NCBI GenBank assembly: GCA_002506875.1
Contig: DAYJ01000047.1
Span: 1-16,966 of the forward strand
Direction of reading: 5' to 3'
Length of the DNA: 16,966 bases
Source of the DNA: Euryarchaeota archaeon UBA40
GTDB taxonomy: Archaea > Thermoplasmatota > Poseidoniia > Poseidoniales > Thalassarchaeaceae
Notes under the pieces: model-generated
The model's input: the letters and a program-made list of their open reading frames with translations, nothing else
What the model was told of the DNA's origin: nothing
Databases searched by the model: none
Position numbers and translations under genes: made by a program
Shown here: positions 7,301 to 14,557 of the stretch, one piece after another
Position numbering within the stretch: the first letter of the stretch is position 1
Layout of the letters: each line of letters starts with the position of its first letter

Positions 7301-10300
7301 GACATCCATGTTGCTGCACCCTGAATGGGACTCACAGATGTCACGGCATTCTGAATGAGTTGGATTCCGTTGGGCCCTTGTGCACCTGTAGAAGATGTAA
7401 CTGAGGCGGTCTCGGAATCAATCAGTACAATCTGTCTTCCGGGATGAGTCTGGTTCGTAATGTCATAGTTCGCACCAGCAATGAGTACAGTCAACGGATC
7501 AGCACGGCGATTAGTGAATCGATCCGCTTCATTGTGTGAAATCGGGGCGAACAAATGCAAGCCATCAGAACCAACAGCTGCAAGACCATCTGAATCAATA
7601 TAGCCCGCCATCAAATCTGTAATTTGGATTACATCATCGACGAGATGGGATCCTCCTGCTGCGAAGTAAGTAATTCCAGGTAGTCCAATGGATACGACCT
7701 CGGTGCCATCACTGACCAAAGTATTGGGTGGATAGCCTGCCATCGTAAGCGGATTAGGCCCATCTTCCATCTGACCAGAACTCGCATTCCAGTGAATGAT
7801 GGGGGCCGTTGCTGTAGCAATATGGACGCCCCATGCGTCTGCTGTGATGGATTCAATCGCATTGTCAGGAATCATATCGATTGGACGTGTAGCTGACGGT
7901 ACCATCGTCGCCGTAGGAACCTCTGTGTAACCTGGACGAGTGATGCCTCGGCCATCATGGGCGACAAACATCGTCTCGCCAAACACTGTAGAAGCGCCTG
8001 AAGCATCAACAATAGTCGTTGTAGGCAGAACCGTCAGGCCCGAAACTGTAGTTCCAATCAGACCTGCCTGTTCGTTGAGGACGCGAACCACTGTCATCGT
8101 AGTCGTGTTAAGTTCCGCTACGCCCCCCCATGTGCCGACTAGTAAATTGCCATTAGCAACGCCAAGTTCGCGGACGTATGGGAAAGGCAGGCCATCAAGA
8201 ACTGTGAATGGATCATCCCAATCCGAAGTCGTGAGATTCCAAACACCAAGACCGCCGATTGTTGCAATCCAAATTCGCCCATCATGCTCCTCAAAGTCCC
8301 ATACGAAATTACTTGGAAGGCCAGCGATGAGTTTGCCATCAGAGATTGTGTTGTTGGCCACATCATACACCTGAACGCCAGCAGCAGTGGAATCAGTGCC
8401 CATCAGGCCGATTACAAGGTTACCATTCCAAGGGACAATGCCATCATGATTCCAATGGAAACCAATGACTGGGGGCTGTAATTGGCCTGTAGTCAAATCT
8501 ACACGAATAAGACCCTGGAAGATGGTCGAAACCCAAAGATCCGTGCCATCGTGATATATTTCATTCACAATTTCAAAACCGAAAGAGAAGGAACGATCCC
8601 AGCGAACTGAGCCATTGGTCAGGGTTCCTTCAAGAATTGATGTACCCAAACCAGAAGTTACATCCTCGCCTTGGACCGCGTATACCTTGTTACCATGGGA
8701 GAGGAACTCGAGGATGCGGCCAGAGCTAAGAGCTACGAACGAGTCGATTCCTCCCGGTGTTAAGCCATTGGAATCGAGAAGATCCACACGGCTGTTACCA
8801 GTATTCTCACCATTGCGTGCAATGGCATATGCAGTCGCACCATTTGCAGTTGGCTTAAGCACAATACTGCCACTACTCAATCCTGGATCGACTAGAGACC
8901 CGGAGCCGACCGTTGTACCCGATACAGGAACTTGAGAGAATCCTCCTGCACCGGTGCCGACGTGTGCAATTAGTACGCGATTATTGTGGTATAGTAGTCC
9001 GCCAGGGAAGACGGCTTCCTCGGAGATACCGTCTCCGGCGTCTATTGGAGCAAGTGCCTGATTCTGTGTTCCGTAGATATAACGTCCAATGCCAATACCA
9101 TCTGTGTCGTAGCCGAAGTATACTATCTCATTTGGTTGATCGCAACTCACAGCACGGACATCATCGTTGTCAATTTCTCCGCTGTTAGCTCGGAAATCAC
9201 CAATCCATGAATTGGATGAAAGATCGTAGCGGGCAACTCCTCCGGGAGCCCACCAACCAAGTGAGCCCATTCCCACGTGAACGATGCCTGCACATTCCCC
9301 GATATCAGCAGGGTATCCGGATGGTACGGAGCCCGATCCTGCAGCAATACTTTGCCATTGGCCCGTGGTTCCATTCTTGATGTGGATGTCGGCATTTGTG
9401 TTCCAACCTGACTGTGCATATGTCCCTACCCAGAGGTCATCACCCACTACCTCAACTGTGTAGACGTCCTCGTCCCCTGAGGAAGGCATGCCTCCATTAT
9501 TGGGGTTCCAACGAGTCAACCAAGTATCGTTGGCAGGATCAAAGCGAAGTAATCCATCTAGTGAGCCAAATAGGTACTCTCCATTGAATTCAACCATGCC
9601 ACGTATACGACCATCAACATCATCCCAAGACCCGAGTAGAGTCATATTTGCAGCATTGTAGCGACGAAGATAATTTTCTCCATAAGCAACCCATAATTCA
9701 CAATCTGCTGGATCCAATGGGAAACAATCGCCGAGGTACTGCGCATTTACGCGTTCAATATTTCCAGTTGAATCAAGAGTATCAGCCCAAGACCCGTTAG
9801 TCACATTCCAGCGAACGACTGCTCCAATTCCAGTCCACCACTGTGATGGAGTTACTCCAACCCACAGTTCGTCGCCAACCATATTCATGCCATTGGTGTT
9901 ACCTGAAGTCCCAATCCGAGCGCCTACATCGAGCTCGGAAAGACTGGTATCTGTGGAGAGATTGATTCGGAAGATGAGATCTCGAGAATTCTGGTAATTC
10001 AGTTGTTGTGCATAGTGCAAAATGCCTCCATAAATCGTGATGTGCATCGGATCCCAATTAGATAGAGTGGGGCCACCGCTGTTTGTACCCTTATCCCAAT
10101 CACGGAGAACTGTTGAAGTGTTCAAATCAATCTCGGCTAGACCGAAATCGCCACCTGCCCAAAGCGTATGACCTGACTCACCTAATGCAAGAGATGTCAC
10201 ACCGTCTCCACCAATAACATTCGAACTCTGATCCCATGGAGAGAGCCAGTCACTATTCACAAGATCATAACGCTGGATTCCTGCTCCATCGAAACCCACG

Positions 10301-12903
10301 TATGCAATATCGTTGTGAACGACTACTTTCGCATTGTTAGTAGCCTCTCCCGCTTCCCATGTATCAAGAACAACTTCGTTAGTTGTATCCCATACTACAG
10401 CACCATTTTCTGTACCGACGTAGATTTTGTTGTTACCGATAAGGCGAACGCTTCGAACATCATCCGGTATGTCGTCATCGTCATCCCAGCAGTCATCGAA
10501 CTGGAATGTCCAGGTGTATCGACATAAGCCGCGATCTGTGGCTGCCCAAATACTGCCTGAATCTGAATGGGTATCGAAGAACTCGCGAGGAGCGAAACGT
10601 CCCTGTTGAGATATCGATGACCCTTGACCATTCGCAAAGCGTTCGAGACCGAATGACGTCCCAACAAGAACGCCGCCATATGGGTCGGCCTCGACCGAGA
10701 AGACATCGTTTGATTGCATTACAGACCCTCCTTGGCCTGGACCATTGCCTCCACTTGCTGTGTAACGATCGAGTACTTCCCCAGTAACACGATCATACAC
10801 TAGGACTCCGAACCCGTCAAGGCCCAACCACACTGTAGTTCCATCACTTGCAATTGGCGCCCAATCAAGCTCATCTGCACCAAGCGATTGCCATGATCCA
10901 ATGACCTCGTTAGTTGTGAGATCAATCCTCATGACGCCATCCTCATCACTGCCGATATAGACGATACCTGAACGAGTTGCGATTTCTCCAACATCGTCAC
11001 TATCGAGTTCCTGCACACCACTTGCTTGTTCATTGAACTCAGTCACAGCACCACTACTCAGATTCCATACTGTCAAACCTTGACTTGGGTGCGACAGGCT
11101 AAGCGTGGATGTGTATGCATCGTAAGACATGTCTTGAATGAAGTCCGATGCAATTGCGGGTGAAGAAGCCTCATCCAACGTCTGGAGGAGAGAACCGTTA
11201 GCATCGTAGACCATCAGGCCACCGCCAGCGGTGCCAAGGTAAATGTCAGTGCCATCGGTAGTGATGGATCGCCCTTCCTCATTGGTTCGAATTGACTCAA
11301 TCCAGAGGTTTTGCGAAGAATCGAAACGATCGATCCAATCAGCACCACCAATCCAGTAGACATCGCCAAGGCGGGTTATGCTCATCATGTCATCAGAACT
11401 AGGTGAGTTAGCGAAGAGTTCGGTGCGATCGAAAGAAGGTGAATTACCTGCCTCAAGAACTGATACCCGTCCTGAAGAACCAATCAATAGAACTGATTCG
11501 TTGACTGGGCCGCGTAATACTCCTTCCGTTGCCCTCCAAGGCAGTATTGTAATCGGGCTCGGCACATTGAGGTCCGTTGAGAAATCCGTCGAAGTGAATG
11601 TTAGGCTAGTGCCATTGTAAGTATGGAGAACGTCTCCTGCAAGAATGTGAATCCAGTCATCCGTAACTGACATGCTCTGAACATCATCACTTGAGAGCCA
11701 GTTCTGTGAAGACCAGGTGGCTAACCAGGACCCTGTATTGAGATCCTTTCGCATAACTCCACCATCTGCTGTAGAGATGTAGAGTACGTCACCAGCCCTT
11801 TCGAAGCCAAGAATTGTGTCACTAGTCAACGCATTCTGAGTATCCCAATGAGTATAGGTGGTGCCATCCCACATCGTGATTCCGTGATCTTGTGTTCCAA
11901 CATAGAGGTCGGAGCCGTCGACGAACATAGAAGTCGGTACGACTCGTTCATCCGAAGTCCCTGCACACGGCCCAGTAGCTGTTGTTCCAGAAGAAGTGGA
12001 GATTGGATCAGCAGTCCAAGCGCCTGTCGTTGTATCATAACGCTCAATCGAACAATCACTGACGGCCCATACATCGCCGCCACCATCCACAGCGAGATCT
12101 ACTCTTGAGGGGGATTGGCCCCCAATTGGACCAAGTGACATCAACGGAGTGAAATCGTCAGCAGAGTACGCTGAAACCCCCTCTGAACTGGCAATTAGGA
12201 TTCGTCCGCCAGTAGCATCAACCTCGATTGCTGTCGGTTCATACAAGTCGATTACATCGATAACCCACGGTTCATTGTTGGCATCGACAACGAGGACATT
12301 GTCATTGGTAACGACATACAATCGATGATCTGCAGGGTGCATTGCCCAATCCTTGACTTCGAACTCAAGTCGTTCGAAGGATACTAAGGGGTCTGCGGGC
12401 CGTAGAGCTTCGATTACAAGGTCGGTGATTGTTACTCCAGCCGGAAGTACGTGCGTCGCTCCCGTATCTGTAGTCGGGCTGAGGCGCCCCGTATGAGGGT
12501 CGCCATTCAGGAAGTCGACAGCGCGGCCAAAATCACCGTAAGTTCGCCAATCGAGAAGGCTGGTCTGTGTATCCATCAACGTAAGTTGGGGTTGATCTGC
12601 CCAAACACCATCTGAGCCATTAACCTGAATTTCGAAAGTAAGATTGGAGATTTCGGCACCGGGTGCAAAATCAAGCATAAGCTGCCCCGTTGCATCTGTT
12701 GCAGTAGATGGGTTTGCTCCCATCGCCTCAAGTAAAATCCAACCAGTATCATTGGAGCCTTCCATGGGCCATTCGGATACTTGGGAAGGGTGGGCACTTG
12801 ACAGAGGAGAGAAACCAATGGCTGAAAGGCTGCTAAAGAGCATCAGCATTACCATCAGGACCGCTGAACGAGGCGCGGACCCTGGCGAATGGGGCTGAAG
12901 CAT
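4360..12903 (-). CDS. Giant surface protein: signal peptide, about 33 beta-propeller blades, six Fn3-like domains, one membrane helix, EF-hand tail
   Basis: The 2847-residue product has a signal peptide (1-36, core about 14-32), a jelly-roll-like N-terminal module (about 40-180), then roughly 33 repeats of about 49 residues (185-1795). Each repeat reads like 'V..i...g..lyvGT..gGv.ryd..tg.w', the Reg_prop/two-component-regulator propeller pattern, enough for four or five propellers. After a spacer, six Fn3-like domains follow (about 1928-2690), most beginning with a PDDxG element. A membrane helix spans 2696-2719, followed by RRK and a Cys-free cytoplasmic tail ending in one EF-hand loop (2809-2820, D-x-N-x-D...E). 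I count 14 Cys, all falling in close pairs in the extracellular part; NxS/T sequons are frequent. Type I topology is predicted. The function is unknown: receptor, adhesin or envelope protein. I chose ATG 12903 rather than 13005 because it places the signal peptide at the N-terminus, avoids overlap with pyk, and sits 25 nt from a promoter-like box. Confidence 0.88.
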   Translation of the reverse strand: MLQPHSPGSAPRSAVLMVMLMLFSSLSAIGFSPLSSAHPSQVSEWPMEGSNDTGWILLEAMGANPSTATDATGQLMLDFAPGAEISNLTFEIQVNGSDGVWADQPQLTLMDTQTSLLDWRTYGDFGRAVDFLNGDPHTGRLSPTTDTGATHVLPAGVTITDLVIEALRPADPLVSFERLEFEVKDWAMHPADHRLYVVTNDNVLVVDANNEPWVIDVIDLYEPTAIEVDATGGRILIASSEGVSAYSADDFTPLMSLGPIGGQSPSRVDLAVDGGGDVWAVSDCSIERYDTTTGAWTADPISTSSGTTATGPCAGTSDERVVPTSMFVDGSDLYVGTQDHGITMWDGTTYTHWDTQNALTSDTILGFERAGDVLYISTADGGVMRKDLNTGSWLATWSSQNWLSSDDVQSMSVTDDWIHILAGDVLHTYNGTSLTFTSTDFSTDLNVPSPITILPWRATEGVLRGPVNESVLLIGSSGRVSVLEAGNSPSFDRTELFANSPSSDDMMSITRLGDVYWIGGADWIDRFDSSQNLWIESIRTNEEGRSITTDGTDIYLGTAGGGLMVYDANGSLLQTLDEASSPAIASDFIQDMSYDAYTSTLSLSHPSQGLTVWNLSSGAVTEFNEQASGVQELDSDDVGEIATRSGIVYIGSDEDGVMRIDLTTNEVIGSWQSLGADELDWAPIASDGTTVWLGLDGFGVLVYDRVTGEVLDRYTASGGNGPGQGGSVMQSNDVFSVEADPYGGVLVGTSFGLERFANGQGSSISQQGRFAPREFFDTHSDSGSIWAATDRGLCRYTWTFQFDDCWDDDDDIPDDVRSVRLIGNNKIYVGTENGAVVWDTTNEVVLDTWEAGEATNNAKVVVHNDIAYVGFDGAGIQRYDLVNSDWLSPWDQSSNVIGGDGVTSLALGESGHTLWAGGDFGLAEIDLNTSTVLRDWDKGTNSGGPTLSNWDPMHITIYGGILHYAQQLNYQNSRDLIFRINLSTDTSLSELDVGARIGTSGNTNGMNMVGDELWVGVTPSQWWTGIGAVVRWNVTNGSWADTLDSTGNIERVNAQYLGDCFPLDPADCELWVAYGENYLRRYNAANMTLLGSWDDVDGRIRGMVEFNGEYLFGSLDGLLRFDPANDTWLTRWNPNNGGMPSSGDEDVYTVEVVGDDLWVGTYAQSGWNTNADIHIKNGTTGQWQSIAAGSGSVPSGYPADIGECAGIVHVGMGSLGWWAPGGVARYDLSSNSWIGDFRANSGEIDNDDVRAVSCDQPNEIVYFGYDTDGIGIGRYIYGTQNQALAPIDAGDGISEEAVFPGGLLYHNNRVLIAHVGTGAGGFSQVPVSGTTVGSGSLVDPGLSSGSIVLKPTANGATAYAIARNGENTGNSRVDLLDSNGLTPGGIDSFVALSSGRILEFLSHGNKVYAVQGEDVTSGLGTSILEGTLTNGSVRWDRSFSFGFEIVNEIYHDGTDLWVSTIFQGLIRVDLTTGQLQPPVIGFHWNHDGIVPWNGNLVIGLMGTDSTAAGVQVYDVANNTISDGKLIAGLPSNFVWDFEEHDGRIWIATIGGLGVWNLTTSDWDDPFTVLDGLPFPYVRELGVANGNLLVGTWGGVAELNTTTMTVVRVLNEQAGLIGTTVSGLTVLPTTTIVDASGASTVFGETMFVAHDGRGITRPGYTEVPTATMVPSATRPIDMIPDNAIESITADAWGVHIATATAPIIHWNASSGQMEDGPNPLTMAGYPPNTLVSDGTEVVSIGLPGITYFAAGGSHLVDDVIQITDLMAGYIDSDGLAAVGSDGLHLFAPISHNEADRFTNRRADPLTVLIAGANYDITNQTHPGRQIVLIDSETASVTSSTGAQGPNGIQLIQNAVTSVSPIQGAATWMSTTTLNYTGIWDLAELDFSLESSLQNAIDNAAMSQIGRQVELGLQSPSNGSIWVRLTYDWVRLEQPTEVLEFFDRPDDGGETLIARWSPSTDHGWVAYRIYVWETTEYPNGLTSSDIEDLTDASGSYDARIPAWAIVSAELTTSLSTPLVDGVEYGISIVTEYSGGLLGEPSNFGNFAIPIDNVPTPPTWVNATIDENQEGRVMLEWSACTELDHAFTHYWRTPIPIPEDFPYRLPRATAIPAGEANTTFTQIPTNDPFWFAFVCTDESGQFDESNATIVGPVIWTALEDDGTPPAPVEDIVAFDTPDDEGGHITIEWTANEEEDCAFYEIYGHIANSETLPSDVVGWDIALTTFGCAPLLEGQRPGPPGGAPGGGGQGPPTQMARQDQSQDTTISVVVNDIAGRPIQDGIVHWFTVVAVDLWQNKDLENVTIVEATSVANVAPQPPERITNIEAWDTPDDDGTSIDVSWTPSFDRDLEHYVVWVSEHPVTTVGPKWSACSEDPDECGLILVERRGWAEERIEITVDTALYGGSSVSTAQSDSIQPDVKLYVTVTAHDQIDNVYLTRLETVEVTPIDNRGDITPPSRLDAPTLADRPDDLGDALHVSFDLSLASDLDRYEVFTSSLPFTDASTMEPAAVLERNPDLPAEVEIFSRTNSESDGDALPLAPGVETWVAVVPVDSSGNALYTDLLTSSRSPIDNSLLDPGLHLPEITGVTLRWSDDGNSIIVEWDISEDAKVRSYWIYASNEVFEDTRDARLVKDFVQGVSYTFDAIGNDTLDQNLTHYVTIVAHDGEVHRFGVTAQALLPYDPTAVPNPGDSEDAAWWEALGVQTVVILILLGMIIAAMVALLVMRRKDPSAEWAHLAQGTYGIQNQERWDDDDMGMLASPTVAPPPMDAQPVGVAQVAPVDDYNFSKRRAGDLVQEYDLPSVDVLVQEARYHDDNQDQYLNTQELTSAAKALRSGQQRDDDLDMSFLDDLL

Positions 12904-12928
12904 GAGTATATGGCAACTCCAATGACAT

Positions 12929-12936
12929 TTCAAAGA
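12929..12936 (-). promoter_or_regulatory. Candidate promoter box TCTTTGAA for the giant surface protein gene
   Basis: TCTTTGAA, read on the minus strand, ends exactly 25 nt before the ATG at 12903. The same octamer occurs at the same distance from the pyk ATG. The spacing fits an archaeal TATA-like element with transcription starting at or next to the start codon. No Shine-Dalgarno sequence sits at the normal distance from this ATG (a GGAG lies about 15 nt upstream), which agrees with a leaderless message. It also supports 12903 as the true start. Confidence 0.5.
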
Positions 12937-12988
12937 CACTACCTCGTGTGTGGGTAGAAGAGTGGGATTTGAGCATCTGTCTGAACTC

Positions 12989-14422
12989 TCATTCATCACC
13001 GACAACTACGCCACCCTCTCCAACACGATACAATCGTGCAGTGGATGTTGGATCGCTCATCGCCTTTGGAGAACCGCTGATAGCCACAACACGGTCCCCA
13101 ACCTCCAAGCGATTATTTTCAAACACGTGGCGAATAGCATTCCTCATCGTTGTGCTTCCACGATCTTCTTCCTTGCAAAGAATGGCATCCACACCCGGGA
13201 GAAGCATTACTCTGCGAGCAACCGAAGGGGAATTTGTCACCGCTGTGATTGGAATCGATGTGGAATGGGCTGAAACAAGTCGAGCGGCATTTCCATGCTG
13301 GGTCGCCACAAGAATTCGATCGGCTTCTGCGATACCAGCGAGGGTTACGCCTGCGTGAGCGACTGCCCGTGTGAGAAGTAATTTAGCATCTGTTGGAGCC
13401 ATGAGTTCGTCCCATTCAATCTCTGCACGACGAGTGATTCTCAACATGGTCTGCAGAGCCTCAACAGGATGTTGGCCTGTTGCTGTTTCACCAGACAACA
13501 TGACGCCTGTGGCTCCATGACGAATTGCATTTGCAACATCTGCGACTTCGGCACGTGTCGGTCGAGGATTGAACACCATCGATTCCAACATCTGAGTTGC
13601 AACAATGACTGGGAGGCCTCGACTGCGAGCGCTTTTGACAATACGTTCCTGAGCCATTGGTACTTCCTCGGGTGGGATTTCAACACCAAGATCACCTCTC
13701 GCTACCATCACAGCATCACTAGAATTGATGATTTCGTCTAGGCTCTCAAGGGCCATTGGATGTTCGATTTTTGAAATAATCCACGCCTCAGATTTTGTTT
13801 CATCCAATATACGTCGAACCGGTTGAATATCTTCAGCAGTCCTCACATAAGATACCGCGATGAATTCAACTCCAAGTGACAGCGCATGACGTAGAGCTTC
13901 CTCATCACGTGGGCCAACCGCTGGTAATTTTACTACCGTGCCTGGCACGTTAATCCCCTTACGCTGAGATATTGGTCCGCCTTCAATGACTTCACAAATT
14001 ACTTCATTGCCTTGGCTGGATTTTACTTCCAGTTGAATCAAACCATCTGAAAGAAGGACTGGATCACCTGGTTGTAACTCCTCGGCAAGACCAAGGTACT
14101 CTACTGGCAGAGTTGTAGATGTGGCTACACCTTCTGCATATCCGCAGCGAAGAGTCAATTGTGTACCGGCTTCGAGAACATGTTCACCCTCAAAATACCC
14201 AAGCCGAAGTTTAGGACCTGGAAGATCAGCTAGAATCCCGACATGAATATCGCACTCTTCTCCAATCTTTCGAATGCGTCCCGCGACCTCAGCCCGCCAC
14301 TCATCAGTGCCATGGCTGTAATTCAACCGTGCCACATCAAGGCCAGCCCTGATCATCGTACGAAGAGAATCCTCATCGCATGAGGCTGGGCCGATTGTCG
14401 CAACGATACGTGTCCTCCGCAT
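12989..14422 (-). CDS. pyk: Pyruvate kinase
   Basis: It converts phosphoenolpyruvate and ADP to pyruvate and ATP, the last step of glycolysis, in the cytoplasm. The 477-residue protein is full length for the single-copy prokaryotic form without an extra C-terminal domain. Visible motifs are RRTRIVATIGPAS at the start, RLNYSHG (R32, N34, S36, H37) for potassium and phosphate binding, DLPGPKLR before the B domain (about 72-170), ISKIEH with catalytic K218 and metal ligand E220, MVARGDLGVEIP with metal ligand D244, ATQMLESM, PRPTRAEVADVANAI and MLSGETA. One oddity is KIEH where most enzymes have KIEN; the catalytic residues are intact. The C-terminal regulatory domain (about 340-477) is present. 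The gene is divergent from maeB across 135 bp and precedes the giant gene by 85 nt on the same strand. A leaderless start is likely, since no Shine-Dalgarno is visible and a TCTTTGAA box lies 25 nt upstream. Confidence 0.97.
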   Translation of the reverse strand: MRRTRIVATIGPASCDEDSLRTMIRAGLDVARLNYSHGTDEWRAEVAGRIRKIGEECDIHVGILADLPGPKLRLGYFEGEHVLEAGTQLTLRCGYAEGVATSTTLPVEYLGLAEELQPGDPVLLSDGLIQLEVKSSQGNEVICEVIEGGPISQRKGINVPGTVVKLPAVGPRDEEALRHALSLGVEFIAVSYVRTAEDIQPVRRILDETKSEAWIISKIEHPMALESLDEIINSSDAVMVARGDLGVEIPPEEVPMAQERIVKSARSRGLPVIVATQMLESMVFNPRPTRAEVADVANAIRHGATGVMLSGETATGQHPVEALQTMLRITRRAEIEWDELMAPTDAKLLLTRAVAHAGVTLAGIAEADRILVATQHGNAARLVSAHSTSIPITAVTNSPSVARRVMLLPGVDAILCKEEDRGSTTMRNAIRHVFENNRLEVGDRVVAISGSPKAMSDPTSTARLYRVGEGGVVVGDE

Positions 14423-14447
14423 GAAGTGGCATCACACCCGTCTGCGC

Positions 14448-14457
14448 TTCAAAGAAA
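14448..14457 (-). promoter_or_regulatory. Candidate promoter box TTTCTTTGAA for pyk
   Basis: TTTCTTTGAA on the minus strand ends exactly 25 nt before the pyk ATG (14422). It contains the octamer TCTTTGAA also found 25 nt before the giant gene. The position and AT-rich character suit an archaeal TATA-like element driving a leaderless transcript. There is no other candidate between it and the start codon. Confidence 0.5.
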
Positions 14458-14480
14458 CCTATTGAGATGCTGGAGAATTA

Positions 14481-14494
14481 CCTTTTGTCAAAGG
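14481..14494. promoter_or_regulatory. Inverted repeat CCTTTTGTCAAAGG in the pyk/maeB divergent region
   Basis: CCTTT-TGTC-AAAGG is an inverted repeat with 5-bp arms and a 4-nt centre, lying roughly midway between the two divergent starts. It sits upstream of both candidate promoters, a suitable place for an operator that would co-regulate pyruvate kinase and malic enzyme. The arms are short enough to occur by chance, and no binding protein is implied by the sequence. Confidence 0.35.
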
Positions 14495-14508
14495 AATGGG
14501 TCTTGCCG

Positions 14509-14517
14509 TTACTATAG
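14509..14517 (+). promoter_or_regulatory. Candidate TATA-like element TTACTATAG for maeB
   Basis: TTACTATAG lies 40 nt upstream of the maeB ATG at 14558. With usual archaeal spacing, transcription would begin around 14540, giving a leader of about 18 nt. That leader would contain the purine-rich Shine-Dalgarno stretch just before the ATG, unlike the leaderless pattern proposed for pyk. This is inference from one site. Confidence 0.35.
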
Positions 14518-14544
14518 TGCGAAAACCCAAAGCAGAACAACGCT

Positions 14545-14557
14545 GGGAGAGGGGAGG
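14545..14557 (+). promoter_or_regulatory. Purine-rich ribosome binding site that fixes the maeB start
   Basis: GGGAGAGGGGAGG runs directly into the ATG at 14558. The GGGAG portion at 14545-14549 is 8 nt from the start codon, a normal Shine-Dalgarno spacing. The open frame extends 44 codons further upstream to 14426, but that extension is rich in Arg, Cys and Ser, matches nothing in malic enzymes, and would fill the whole divergent promoter region. Confidence 0.6.

Noticed and set aside
4360..12903. Repeat-rich giant gene as a CRISPR array, transposon or recent tandem duplication
   Set aside because: The repeats exist only at protein level, with low DNA identity between blades and no spacer structure; the frame is intact throughout.
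12904..13005. N-terminal extension of the giant protein to ATG 13005
   Set aside because: It would bury the signal peptide, overlap the pyk stop, add three unpaired Cys, and place the promoter-like box inside the coding region.
14426..14557. 44-codon N-terminal extension of maeB
   Set aside because: The sequence has no similarity to malic enzymes, and a strong purine-rich ribosome binding site directly precedes ATG 14558.
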